Assembly (NCBI RefSeq): GCF_000473225.1
Contig: NZ_KI421509.1
Location: 2,577,741 to 2,641,740, forward strand
Source of the DNA: Sedimentitalea nanhaiensis DSM 24252
GTDB lineage: Bacteria; Pseudomonadota; Alphaproteobacteria; Rhodobacterales; Rhodobacteraceae
Direction of reading: 5' to 3'
Length of the DNA stretch: 64,000 nt
A program made the translations under genes and the position numbers. Shown here piece by piece: positions 42,317 to 50,341 of the stretch (positions are counted from its first letter, which is position 1; each line of letters starts with the position of its first letter). Under the pieces are notes generated by a model, which was not told the DNA's origin, did no database searches, and saw nothing but the letters and a program-made list of their open reading frames with translations.

Positions 42317-43546
42317 GGGCGCTCTGGCCTGCCGGACCGGGTCACGCATCCAGCCATCGGCAAATGTAACCCGCGCCAGGCCGGTGAACCGGGCAACGCG
42401 TTGCAATTCGGCCTCCAACCGGCGGGTGCGTGCCGGTGACCAGCGGACGCCCGGCTCCGGCCAAAGGGCGGTGACCGCCAACCGGTCGGTGTCGCGCTGC
42501 GCTTTCATGTCGATACGCGCGATAAGCCGGTCGCCTTCCAGCAGCGGAAAGACGTAATAGCCATAGGTGCGTTTGGCAGCGGGGACAAAAACTTCGATCC
42601 GATAGTGAAACCCGAACAATCGCTGCGCCCGGTTGCGGTCACGCAGGGCGGGGTCGAACGGGCTGAGCACCCGGATCCGGCCCGGAGGCGGTGCAAGTAA
42701 CCGCGCCTGGTCCCGCACGTCCGGGCGCGCGAAACAGCGCCGCGTCTTGCCATCGGTACAGGCTATATCGACCGGTATGATCCGCCCCGCCGCCAATTCC
42801 GCCGCGCACCAGTCGCGCGCCTCGGTCGGGGTGACCGTAGCCCAGAACGCGGCCAACTCGCCCGATGTGGCAAATCCCAGCCGATCCAGCGCGGCATTGC
42901 AGCACCAGTCGATAGTTTCCGAAGAATCCCGTTGGTCAGTTGACGGTTGCAAGCCGGTTTCGATCACCCGTTCTGTCAGATCATAACGTTTCTGAAAGCC
43001 GTTTCGCCCAATCACGGTCAGGGCGCCGCTGCGCCACAGGTACTCCAGCGCGGTCTTTGAAGGGTGCCAGTCCCACCAGCCGCCGCTGCCCTTCTTCTCG
43101 TCCGTGCCCACGTCCGAAGAACACACGGGTCCGTGATCGCGCACATGGGCCAATACCGTGTCAAACCGGGCCTCGAACCCGTCGCGCCGCCAGTTGGACC
43201 AGCGCGCTTTCAGCCGCTCGGCGTCACGTTGAAACCGCAGATGCCAATGGCGGTAGAACTCCATCGGAATCACCGCCGCATCGTGGGTCCAATGCTCGAA
43301 CAAGGCGCGATCGGACTCATAGAGGCGTTTCAGATTGTCGCTGCGATAGGCGGGCCGCCTTGAGTACAGGATCATGTCATGGGCGCGGGCAACGGTGTTG
43401 ATGCTGTCCAGCTGAACAAAACCCAACCGGTGAATCAGCGCCAACAAATCCTCGCCCCATGCCTGACCAGCCGTAGATTCTGCCAGCGCATGCCGATCCA
43501 TGAACAGCAACCGGGCCTCGCGGTTGGCGAGTTGGGTAACCGCCAC
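42305..43546 (-). CDS. YcaQ/AlkZ-family DNA glycosylase (winged-helix repair protein)
   Basis: 413 residues. The start of the protein carries the family motif Q-L-D in LGFVQLDSINTVARAHDMILYSR (catalytic Gln region 'QxD/QxQ'; E. coli YcaQ has QVD). Other conserved stretches: LYESDRALFEHWTHDAAVIP and the C-terminal AKRTYGYYVFPLLEGDRLIARIDMKA (in short parts). Members unhook interstrand cross-links or azinomycin adducts. It overlaps dctM by 12 bases at the 3' ends and starts 5 bases after the LacI-type regulator, suggesting cotranscription though function is unrelated. Confidence 0.85.
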   Translation of the reverse strand: MAVTQLANREARLLFMDRHALAESTAGQAWGEDLLALIHRLGFVQLDSINTVARAHDMILYSRRPAYRSDNLKRLYESDRALFEHWTHDAAVIPMEFYRHWHLRFQRDAERLKARWSNWRRDGFEARFDTVLAHVRDHGPVCSSDVGTDEKKGSGGWWDWHPSKTALEYLWRSGALTVIGRNGFQKRYDLTERVIETGLQPSTDQRDSSETIDWCCNAALDRLGFATSGELAAFWATVTPTEARDWCAAELAAGRIIPVDIACTDGKTRRCFARPDVRDQARLLAPPPGRIRVLSPFDPALRDRNRAQRLFGFHYRIEVFVPAAKRTYGYYVFPLLEGDRLIARIDMKAQRDTDRLAVTALWPEPGVRWSPARTRRLEAELQRVARFTGLARVTFADGWMRDPVRQARAPSAR

Positions 43547-43551
43547 CCTGT

Positions 43552-44577
43552 TCAGCGCCGCCTCAGGGTGTCGCCAAAGGCAATGGTCGGGGTCAGTGTG
43601 ATTGCTGTTTCTGTGTCTACAGGCGGTTCAGACAGGCGCGCGGCAATGATCTCCGCTGCCTTGCGCCCGATCTCGAGCCGGCAGGCGTCCATCGTGGCCA
43701 GTTTACACGGCAGGCCCTGCAAAAGCTCGACCCCGTTGAACCCGGCGAGCCCGATCTGCCCCGGCACGTCTATGCCCTGGTCCAACAGGAAAAGCAGCCC
43801 GCCGGCACCGATCATGTCATTGGAATAATAAAGGAAATCCAGATCGGGCGAACGTTCCATCATGGCCTGGGTCATTTCACGCCCCTTGGCCAGCGCCGAG
43901 CCACCCGAGTAGAATGCGCGATCCTGGATTTCGACACCGTTCTTGGCCAACACCTCGGTGAACCCTTCAAACCGTTTGCGGGCCCGATGGTCCAGCGGCA
44001 TCTTGGTGCCCATGAATCCGATCTGGCGGTACCCGGCCTTCAGGATCGCCTGAGCCATTTCGCGCCCGGCGCGGCGATGAGAAATTCCCACCATCGAATC
44101 CACCGGTGTGCCGTCGGTGTCCATGATCTCGACCACCGGAATACCGGCGGCCTTGAGCATGGCCCGGCAGGCGTCGGAGTGTTCAAGCCCGGCAATGATC
44201 ACGCCAGAGGGCCGCCAGGACAGCATCTCGTACAGAACTTTTTCCTCTTTCTCGGGCATATAGTCGGTGACGGCGACAATGGGTTGCAGTTCAGTGTCCT
44301 CGAGCACCTGGTTGATCCCGGTCAGAACTTCGGGGAACACCATGTTGGACAGCGACGGGATGACCACCGCAACCAGGTTCACCCGGTTGCTTGCCAGGGC
44401 CCCTGCAATCTTGTTGGGCACGTATCCCAGCGCCTTGGCAGCGGCCAGAACCCGCGCCCGAGTTGCATCCGATACATCGCCCCGGTTGCGCAGTACGCGG
44501 CTGACGGTCATTTCTGAAACCCCCGACGCTTCAGAGACATCGCGCAGGGTCAACGGGCGTTTGGTTTCAAGCTTCAC
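43552..44577 (-). CDS. LacI/GntR-type transcriptional repressor
   Basis: 341 residues. N-terminal helix-turn-helix LTLRDVSEASGVSEMTVSRVLRNRG with hinge LGYVPNKIAGALASNR, then a periplasmic-binding-like effector domain (VNLVAVVIPSLSNMVFPEVL; GFNGVELLQGLP). Closest in style to gluconate-type GntR repressors. Probable ligand is a sugar acid, and the nearby galactose-type operon (45152-48292, same strand) or the TRAP genes are the natural targets. A half-symmetric TGTTATCGCGAACA lies upstream (44609-44622) and resembles a gluconate-repressor operator, possibly for autoregulation. Confidence 0.85.
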   Translation of the reverse strand: MKLETKRPLTLRDVSEASGVSEMTVSRVLRNRGDVSDATRARVLAAAKALGYVPNKIAGALASNRVNLVAVVIPSLSNMVFPEVLTGINQVLEDTELQPIVAVTDYMPEKEEKVLYEMLSWRPSGVIIAGLEHSDACRAMLKAAGIPVVEIMDTDGTPVDSMVGISHRRAGREMAQAILKAGYRQIGFMGTKMPLDHRARKRFEGFTEVLAKNGVEIQDRAFYSGGSALAKGREMTQAMMERSPDLDFLYYSNDMIGAGGLLFLLDQGIDVPGQIGLAGFNGVELLQGLPCKLATMDACRLEIGRKAAEIIAARLSEPPVDTETAITLTPTIAFGDTLRRR

Positions 44578-44608
44578 AGGCTGGGCTTTCCATATAGTGT
44601 TGCAGAGA

Positions 44609-44622
44609 TGTTATCGCGAACA
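44609..44622. promoter_or_regulatory. Possible LacI-family operator upstream of the repressor gene
   Basis: TGTTATCGCGAACA: outer TGTT/AACA arms and a central CG, close to the gluconate-repressor style TGTTACCGGTAACA. It lies 32 bases upstream of the repressor start codon. No equally good copy was seen before the SDR gene or dctP. Confidence 0.3.
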
Positions 44623-44692
44623 ATGGATTGGGATCAACCTTACTGCAATGCTCATGACAATCCGGATTTTCCGGGTTAAGAGAGATCGAGAT

Positions 44693-44769
44693 GGCCCCGT
44701 GGCTCAACTGGATAGAGCAATCCCCTCCTAAGGGATAGGTTGCAGGTTCAAGTCCTGCCGGGGTCACCA
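44693..44769 (+). tRNA. tRNA-Arg (anticodon CCT)
   Basis: 77 bases including encoded CCA. Acceptor GGCCCCG pairs with CGGGGTC (one G-U). D stem GCTC/GAGC, anticodon stem ATCCC/GGGAT with loop CTCCTAA, so anticodon CCT at 44727-44729, reading AGG. T stem GCAGG/CCTGC with loop TTCAAGT. All four arms fold cleanly. Confidence 0.97.
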
Positions 44770-45151
44770 TAAAAACATGGGTGTTTTGGGGCATTCAGAA
44801 TTTCCTCGCCGCCGGTTTTCTGCTTGTGGAAGGTTTGCCAGCCCTCCGGTCAGCATTCCCCGGTCCAAGCACCCGGCATCAGACGCCCGCGCAATAGAAC
44901 CGAAAGGCCAGAACGCGCGGACGCCTCGATTTCGTCCGCCGACCGGGCCGGATGCCCCTCGCACTTGAGCGGTGGCCGATTTTTTAATCCATTGCTTGGA
45001 TCATGCGCAAGGTGGGCGTGCTCGGCCAGCCCCAGCACCTCAGCCGCGATCCATTGCCCGGGCGTCTTGCGATCAAATCGCGCTCGGTCAAAGTTCGAAT
45101 TAGCCACATATGCCCAGTGACATATGCCCAGTGTACGCAGCGTTGGGGGGC
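44770..45151. other. 382-bp gap after the tRNA, no gene recognised; contains a 14-bp tandem repeat
   Basis: Short open frames exist on both strands but none has a convincing start or resembles a known protein; the best (minus, 44850-45107) reads as 85 residues of uncertain nature. Near its end ACATATGCCCAGTG occurs twice in tandem (45106-45119, 45120-45133). No integrase or att-like duplication of the tRNA 3' end was seen. Confidence 0.5.
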
Positions 45152-46000
45152 TCAGAGAATGATCCGATGTTCGCGTTGTCCGACGATACCGGACGCATAT
45201 TCAAAGGTCTGGCCGGCGGGTGGCTGATCCACTCCGACTGCAGCGGTGGTGATGTATAGTGTTGTCAGGTCGGCACCGCCAAAGGCAGGGCAGGAGGTTT
45301 GTGGTGTGGGTACGGTTACGGCAGACAAAAATCGACCATCTGGATCATAGCGCGCGACGCGCCCGGCACCCCATTGGGCGCTCCAAAGGCAACCGTCGGC
45401 GTCCACAACCGCGCCATCGGGACAAAATCGGTCGTTGCGAAAATCCAGGAACACCTGGGCTTCGCCGTCAGGCCAGCCGTCCGCGGCTTGCAATGGCTGG
45501 CGCAGGATCCGGCCATCTGCCGTGTCGGTGAAATAGGCACAACTTTTATCAGGGGCAAAGCAGATCGCATTGCTGATCGTGACCGCATCAACCAATTTGC
45601 GCAATTCGCCCCGATACCAGCGGTAGATGGCCCCGGCCTTCGGTTCAGAGTCATACCCCATGGTCCCGATCCAGAACCCGCCCCAGGGGTCCACGCGCCC
45701 ATCGTTGCTGCGGGTGACAGGATTTTCTGCCTCCAGCGCGATAACAAGGTCGCGATGCCCGGTCTCGATTTCGAAGCGATACAGCCCGGTTTCGCTGGCG
45801 ATCAGCAAGATGTCTCGATCCGCCCAGCCTGCGGCCGAAACGCATTCATCGAATTGCCAATGATGTTCGCCCGCTTGGGTCCGCGTCAGCAGCCGCTTGC
45901 CCAGAATGTCGAACCAGAACAGTTGCTCGCGTTCGGGATGCCAGAGCGGGCCTTCGCCCAGGGCACAGGCCGTATCGCTGAAGGTCTGCGCCTCGGTCAT
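45152..46000 (-). CDS. SMP-30/gluconolactonase-family lactonase
   Basis: 282 residues of a six-bladed propeller. Motifs: ACALGEGPLWHPERE (first metal Glu), NDGRVDPWGGFWIGTM (metal Asn/Asp), ISNAICFAPDKSCAYFTDT and FCPDGAVVDADGCLWSAQWG. Family members hydrolyse sugar lactones in a Ca2+/Zn2+-dependent way. Here it would open the galactono- (or related) lactone made by the dehydrogenase at the head of the operon. It overlaps dgoA by ATGA and is last in the unit. Confidence 0.88.
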   Translation of the reverse strand: MTEAQTFSDTACALGEGPLWHPEREQLFWFDILGKRLLTRTQAGEHHWQFDECVSAAGWADRDILLIASETGLYRFEIETGHRDLVIALEAENPVTRSNDGRVDPWGGFWIGTMGYDSEPKAGAIYRWYRGELRKLVDAVTISNAICFAPDKSCAYFTDTADGRILRQPLQAADGWPDGEAQVFLDFRNDRFCPDGAVVDADGCLWSAQWGAGRVARYDPDGRFLSAVTVPTPQTSCPAFGGADLTTLYITTAAVGVDQPPAGQTFEYASGIVGQREHRIIL

Positions 46001-46602
46001 CCAAAGGCCGCGTCATAGGCAGACGCGATATCGGCAGCGCGGGCGGCAACGTCGCCGGCTGTAAATCCGGGTTTGTAGATACCGGTTCCGATGCCGAACC
46101 CGGTGATTCCGGCCTTGCGCCAGTCGGCAAACCCGTCCGGCCCAACCCCGCCAACCGCATAGGTCTTGGTGTCCGGCGGCAGCACAGCCTTGAGGGCGGA
46201 CAGCCCGTCCAGCCCCACCTTGAAAGCGGGAAAGAGCTTGAGCCCGTCGGCCCCCGCCCGCAGTGCGACAAAGGCCTCGGTCGGGGTCAGCACACCGGGG
46301 TACGACAGCAAGCCCGCAGATTTACTGGCGGCAATGACCTCGGGATTGCAATCTGGCGATACCACCATTTGCGCGCCAATCGCCGCCAGACGCGCGACGT
46401 CCTGGGCGTCGAGAACGGTGCCCGCACCGATCACAGCCCGCCCTTTGGCCTGATCAAGCATCTGCGCGATGCTGTTCAGCGGGTCGGGCGAATTCAACGG
46501 CACCTCGATACGGGTGATCCCGGCGGAGATCAGCGTATCAGCGATGGCGCGGGCCTCGTGCGGCTCGATGCCTCGCAGGATGGCGATGATTTCACGCTTC
46601 AT
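45997..46602 (-). CDS. dgoA: 2-dehydro-3-deoxy-6-phosphogalactonate aldolase
   Basis: 201 residues from ATG 46602, which overlaps the dgoK stop; a longer frame upstream is inside dgoK. KDPG/KDPGal aldolase fold: IIAILRGIEPHEA at the start, a catalytic-acid region near RIEVPLNSPDPL, GAGTVLDAQDVARL, and the Schiff-base Lys in GADGLKLFPA. It splits the phosphorylated keto-deoxy acid into pyruvate and glyceraldehyde 3-phosphate. The adjacent galactonokinase makes the galactonate form more likely than the gluconate form. Confidence 0.9.
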   Translation of the reverse strand: MKREIIAILRGIEPHEARAIADTLISAGITRIEVPLNSPDPLNSIAQMLDQAKGRAVIGAGTVLDAQDVARLAAIGAQMVVSPDCNPEVIAASKSAGLLSYPGVLTPTEAFVALRAGADGLKLFPAFKVGLDGLSALKAVLPPDTKTYAVGGVGPDGFADWRKAGITGFGIGTGIYKPGFTAGDVAARAADIASAYDAAFG

Positions 46603-47525
46603 GGCTTGAATTCTCCAATGTGCGCCCGTGCGGCCCGTAAACCATTCAGGGTCATGTGCTGGCCGGGAACGCTGCGAACCTGGGCTGCCTGAGCGGCAAG
46701 CGCGTTGCAATAGGCCGCTGCGATTCCGCTTTCGCCCAGAACGGCAATATCACGGCCCAGCCAATAGGGCCGCGCCCCGCCCAGTTCCAGGCCCAGCAGC
46801 AGTCCCGACAGGCGCGCGCGTGCCGTATCGGCGGGCATTCCGTTCAACAGCGACTCGGCCCGGATCGAAAACAGGCTGGCCGATACAGCGGCCGGTCGCG
46901 CCATCGCTTCGCCTACGGCGGTCCTGAATGCATCGTCGTCCCAACCGCCGGTCGAAACCGAATGGCGCAATACGGATTGGCCGCTGAGCAAGGCAAACAG
47001 TTCGCCGGTCATGAAAGTGCGGAAGCTGACCACTTCGCCAGCGCTGATATGCGCCCATTTGCAATGGGTGCCGGGCAGGCAGAGAACGCCGTCAAAATCC
47101 GGCTCGGTCGACAGAAATCCGGCGATCTGGGTCTCTTCGCCACGCATCACATCGGCGGGCGATTGCTGTTCCAGACCGGGCAATAGGAAAACCTGCAACC
47201 GCGGATCTCCGGTCGCGACCTGGGTTGCATTGCCGATGGACGGGGGCGCACACGGGGTCCGCACATAGGGCGCTTCTGCCCAACCCTGACGCGACCCGGC
47301 CATGCCGCAGCAGATCACCGGCACGTGGCCGTTTTCTGGCAGGGCATCGCCCAACAAAGCCAACAGCGCGGGCTCGAACCCATCCGGCGACAGGGATGCC
47401 ATGCCCTGATCCGAGGTCCGATGATCGAGGATCTTTCCGGCGGCATCCATCAGCCACAGGCGCAGACGCGATGTGCCCCAATCGACCGCGATCCAGTTCA
47501 AATTTTTGGTCACATCCGCGATCAT
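46599..47525 (-). CDS. dgoK: 2-dehydro-3-deoxygalactonokinase
   Basis: 308 residues. DgoK-family start NWIAVDWGTSRLRLWLMD, then GMAGSRQGWAEAPYV and the carbohydrate-kinase phosphate region around LPGTHCKWAHI. It phosphorylates 2-keto-3-deoxygalactonate. ATGA overlaps on both sides (SDR before, aldolase after) show a tight operon. The pathway needs also a galactonate dehydratase, which is not in this window. Confidence 0.92.
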   Translation of the reverse strand: MIADVTKNLNWIAVDWGTSRLRLWLMDAAGKILDHRTSDQGMASLSPDGFEPALLALLGDALPENGHVPVICCGMAGSRQGWAEAPYVRTPCAPPSIGNATQVATGDPRLQVFLLPGLEQQSPADVMRGEETQIAGFLSTEPDFDGVLCLPGTHCKWAHISAGEVVSFRTFMTGELFALLSGQSVLRHSVSTGGWDDDAFRTAVGEAMARPAAVSASLFSIRAESLLNGMPADTARARLSGLLLGLELGGARPYWLGRDIAVLGESGIAAAYCNALAAQAAQVRSVPGQHMTLNGLRAARAHIGEFKP

Positions 47526-48292
47526 CCTGTTACCACCACGCCGCCATCAATCACCAGCGCCTGTCCGGTCATCATCCGGCTGGTGTTTGAGGCCAAAAAC
47601 AGGACACCATCGACGATATCCTTTGGTTTCAAATGCGCTTTCAGACATTGACGGTCCAGATGCGCGGCCAGTGCCTCGGGGGTAGCCCATTTGTCCAACT
47701 GCTTGTCGGTCAGCACCCAGCCGGGGGCGAGCGCGTTGACGCGAATGCCGTCTGGACCGAATTCACGCGCCAATGCGCGTGTCATGCCGTTCAGCGCGGA
47801 ATTTGCGGCGACATAGGCCGGATACCCGGCGTTTCCCATCATGTAGCTGATCGAGGTGAAATTGATGATTGACCCGCCGCCCGCCTTCGTCATAGCCGGG
47901 ACCACCGACTGGCAGGCAAAAAAATGGGCCTTCAGATTGATATCCTGCGCCCGGTCCCAAAACTCTTCTGTCACTTGCTCGGTGCTGTGGCGCTGGTCGT
48001 TGGCCGCATTATTGACCAGAACCCTGATCGGTCCATGCGCCTGAGATGCCTGTGCGATGGCGACCTTCAGCGCGTCAATATCGGTGATGTCGCATTGGAT
48101 GAACAGCGGGCGCTGGCCGCTCTCCCGCTGCATCCGTTCAACAAATTCAGTGGCGTCCGAGCGTCCGGCAAAGGCCACGCGCGCGCCCTGACGCAAAAAA
48201 CCCTCGGTCAAGGATGCGCCAATGCCCGAGCCTCCGCCAGTGATAAAGACGGAGGCGTCCTGAAGGTCGTGAAACGTGGCTGTTGCACACAT
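47522..48292 (-). CDS. SDR-family sugar dehydrogenase, catalytic lysine replaced by asparagine
   Basis: 256 residues with NAD-binding VFITGGGSGIGASLTEGF, NNAAN and the C-terminal FLASNTSRMMTGQALVIDGG. Position and size fit a D-galactose 1-dehydrogenase of the short-chain type as in rhizobia, making the lactone for the SMP-30 enzyme. The usual Tyr-x-x-x-Lys reads Y-V-A-A-N (AAT) within GYPAYVAANSALNGMTRAL, so the active-site Lys is absent; the catalytic Ser and Tyr are kept. Either activity is lost or altered, or this clade uses Asn. Neighbours (dgoK, dgoA, lactonase) are intact. First gene of the operon; promoter is in the 440-bp gap upstream. Confidence 0.75.
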   Translation of the reverse strand: MCATATFHDLQDASVFITGGGSGIGASLTEGFLRQGARVAFAGRSDATEFVERMQRESGQRPLFIQCDITDIDALKVAIAQASQAHGPIRVLVNNAANDQRHSTEQVTEEFWDRAQDINLKAHFFACQSVVPAMTKAGGGSIINFTSISYMMGNAGYPAYVAANSALNGMTRALAREFGPDGIRVNALAPGWVLTDKQLDKWATPEALAAHLDRQCLKAHLKPKDIVDGVLFLASNTSRMMTGQALVIDGGVVVTG

Positions 48293-48732
48293 CGGTGTCT
48301 ATCCTCTTTAGATATGGCGGCTGTTTCTACCGATCAAAAGTTCGCGACTCAGGGTCAGGTTCCTTCTATCACCCACGCTCGCTCGGGAAAGCCCCGGCGG
48401 GCTTGTCACGTATTCGGATGCGGTCCCCATCGGGCTCAATAGATCGGGCCACAATAGGCGAAAGCGGGGAGGCAATGACGATTTGATCGCGCAGGGGAGC
48501 CAGATTGCCGTCGAAGCGTGCGGTGATCGGGCGTTGCGCGAACGCAGCCCTGTGCCGCTGAGACCTAATGCCCGTGACGCACGGATTTTTTGGCGGTAAA
48601 ATCAATCAGCGCTGCGCGAGTAGCCGCATAAACAGGCACATTTGACGCTTTGCATTTTTGTGTGCGGGGCCTAACGTCGTTCCGTTTCCTCGTGTTTGGA
48701 AGCGGATCCGGCACCGGGGGCATCGATTAGCC
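48293..48732. other. 440-bp divergent gap between the SDR operon and the DUF1513 gene
   Basis: No ORF with coding character. It should hold the promoter of the dgo operon (minus) and that of the DUF1513 gene (plus). No LacI-style operator or terminator was seen in it. An in-frame start for the next gene could be as early as 48658. Confidence 0.5.
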
Positions 48733-49824
48733 ATGTTAGAACCATCCAAGTTCAAAACGGGGCGTCGTGCCTTTTTGTCGGGCCTGTGCGCTGCCGGGTT
48801 TGTGCCTGCGACCGGCTGGGCCAGTGTGGGGTCGCCTCGGTATCTCAGCGCCGCACGGGAGGCTTCGGGGACCTATGTGATTGTTGGTCTGGGCGCGGAT
48901 CTGAGCGAACTGTTTCGGGTTGTGCTGCCCGCGCGCGGGCATGCCGCTGCTGCCCACCCCGACCGGGCCGAAGCGGTGGCCTTTGCCCGTCGTCCAGGTG
49001 TTTATGCACTGGTCATCGACTGCGGTTCGGGTGCGGTTCTGCACCGGTTGAACGCGCCTCAGGGGCGGCATTTTTACGGTCATGGCGCGTTTTCGCGGGA
49101 TGGCAGCCGACTTTACACCACCGAAAACGACTTTGACATGGCGCGAGGATGTATCGGGGTCTGGGATGTGAGCGCGGAGTATCGCCGACTGGGCGAGATC
49201 GACTCGGGCGGGGTCGGTCCGCATGAAATCCGGCGCATGCCCGGTTCGGATGATCTGGTGGTGGCAAATGGCGGAATTGAAACCCATCCGGACAGCGGTC
49301 GGGCCAAGCTGAACCTGCCGACCATGCGCCCGAACCTGACCTATCTTTCGTCCGCGGGGGCGGTGCTGGAGCAGGTGGAATTGCCCGAACTGCGCCGGAA
49401 TTCGATCCGGCATCTCGCAGCACGGCATGACGGGTTGGTGGGATTTGCGATGCAATGGCAGGGCGACGCGACTGTTCATCCGCCGCTGTTGGGGTTGCAT
49501 CGCCGGGGGCAAAACGCCCGCCTGCTCAAGGCGATCCCCCAGGTGCAGCGCAGGTTGCGCGGTTATGGCGGAAGCATCGCCTTTGGCGCCGACAAACAGG
49601 TCGCTCTCACCGCGCCGCGCGGTGGGCTTATGGCGGTGTTTGACACCGATACCGGAAAAATGGTCTCGCTGCTGGACGAGCCGGATATCTGCGGTGTCGC
49701 CGGGGCCGAACAGGGGCTGATCTTTACCACCGGAGCCGGACGTCTCGGCGTGTCCGGCCTGCGTCGGAAGGCAGTGGATCTGCAATTCGACAACCATCTC
49801 ATCGCATTGTCGGCTGACCTTTAG
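48733..49824 (+). CDS. DUF1513 protein with export signal (beta-propeller-like)
   Basis: 363 residues from ATG 48733; an open frame extends 25 residues further upstream. The N-terminus TGRRAFLSGLCAAGFVPATGWA looks like a Tat signal (RR, hydrophobic core). The body is the DUF1513 family: YGHGAFSRDGSRLYTTENDF, GVGPHEIRRMPGSDDLVVANGGIETHP and later Gly/His-rich blades, suggesting a periplasmic propeller. In other genomes DUF1513 genes accompany imelysin and iron-related genes; here it stands alone. Its stop codon overlaps, tail to tail, the stop of the broken minus-strand gene (TTAG at 49821-49824). Confidence 0.75.
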   Translation: MLEPSKFKTGRRAFLSGLCAAGFVPATGWASVGSPRYLSAAREASGTYVIVGLGADLSELFRVVLPARGHAAAAHPDRAEAVAFARRPGVYALVIDCGSGAVLHRLNAPQGRHFYGHGAFSRDGSRLYTTENDFDMARGCIGVWDVSAEYRRLGEIDSGGVGPHEIRRMPGSDDLVVANGGIETHPDSGRAKLNLPTMRPNLTYLSSAGAVLEQVELPELRRNSIRHLAARHDGLVGFAMQWQGDATVHPPLLGLHRRGQNARLLKAIPQVQRRLRGYGGSIAFGADKQVALTAPRGGLMAVFDTDTGKMVSLLDEPDICGVAGAEQGLIFTTGAGRLGVSGLRRKAVDLQFDNHLIALSADL

Positions 49825-50178
49825 CCGGAGATCGCCCACGGACGTCCGTCGTGGGTCAAAACGCCGAAATCCGTTTCATACAGCGATGCCACCGGACGAC
49901 CCGGCAACACCGTATCTGCACGAGCGGTCACAATCAAACCGGGTTCCCTCTTTGATTGTGACCGCTCGTGCAGCGTGCCGGGCCGCAGGAATCAGATCGT
50001 GCATACCACGATTACGGGCTTTCCCAGACCCCAGGCCGGTGTCTCGTCCACCGCCCAGCTCAAGAGCGTCCAGCGTGTCGCGGCAAGGGGGCGCCGTTCC
50101 TGGGCGCAACCGGCTTGCGCTGAAGGACCGCCAGACAATGCCGCTGATCTGTTCGTCCGCAGATCCCGTTCGCTTCAT
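49821..50178 (-). pseudogene. Small unknown gene disrupted by a 34-nt inverted duplication
   Basis: From ATG 50178 the frame reads into AARHAARAVTIKEG and ends at a premature stop near 49876. From ~49951 leftward a second frame reads LIVTARADTVLPGRPVASLY... and ends at TAA 49823-49821, with normal-looking composition. The junction is a perfect inverted repeat (49916-49938 against 49951-49973, 12-nt loop). Deleting 34 nt (one arm plus loop) joins both frames exactly, giving ~107 residues (...RHALIVTARADT...). I do not recognise the protein. Upstream on the same strand another short frame (start about 50333) ends by overlapping this start with ATGA and may be a lost partner. Confidence 0.45.
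49916..49973. repeat. Perfect 23-bp inverted repeat with 12-nt loop
   Basis: Arms 49916-49938 and 49951-49973 are exactly complementary; loop CCGGGTTCCCTC. No T run follows on either strand, so it is not a standard terminator. One arm is part of an apparent coding sequence (see the pseudogene entry), which points to inverted duplication, for example by template switching. Confidence 0.9.
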
Positions 50179-50341
50179 TCTCCGTCCTCACGTTGGGGTT
50201 GGGGTGGACTCAAATCAACGGCGGAGGAAATATCCTGTGGCAGGTCAACGGGCAGATTCAGTCCTGTGGTGCAATCAACATCGAACTTGATCCCGCAGGT
50301 GTGGTCGGGCATGGGATATTGCATACACGACATAGGCAAGA
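50179..50341. other. Remainder of the 517-bp gap after DUF1513
   Basis: Only the short minus-strand frame (start near 50333) and no plus-strand gene were seen here. The minus frame reads PDHTCGIKFDVDCTTGLNL and overlaps the broken gene by ATGA; whether it was ever a gene is unclear. Confidence 0.3.

Noticed and set aside
44850-45107. Minus-strand 85-residue frame after the tRNA
   Set aside because: No RBS, no family resemblance, Arg/Ala-rich; treated as gene-free DNA.
49825-49980. Inverted repeat read as the DUF1513 terminator
   Set aside because: No T run after either arm, and one arm is part of the restored coding frame on the minus strand.
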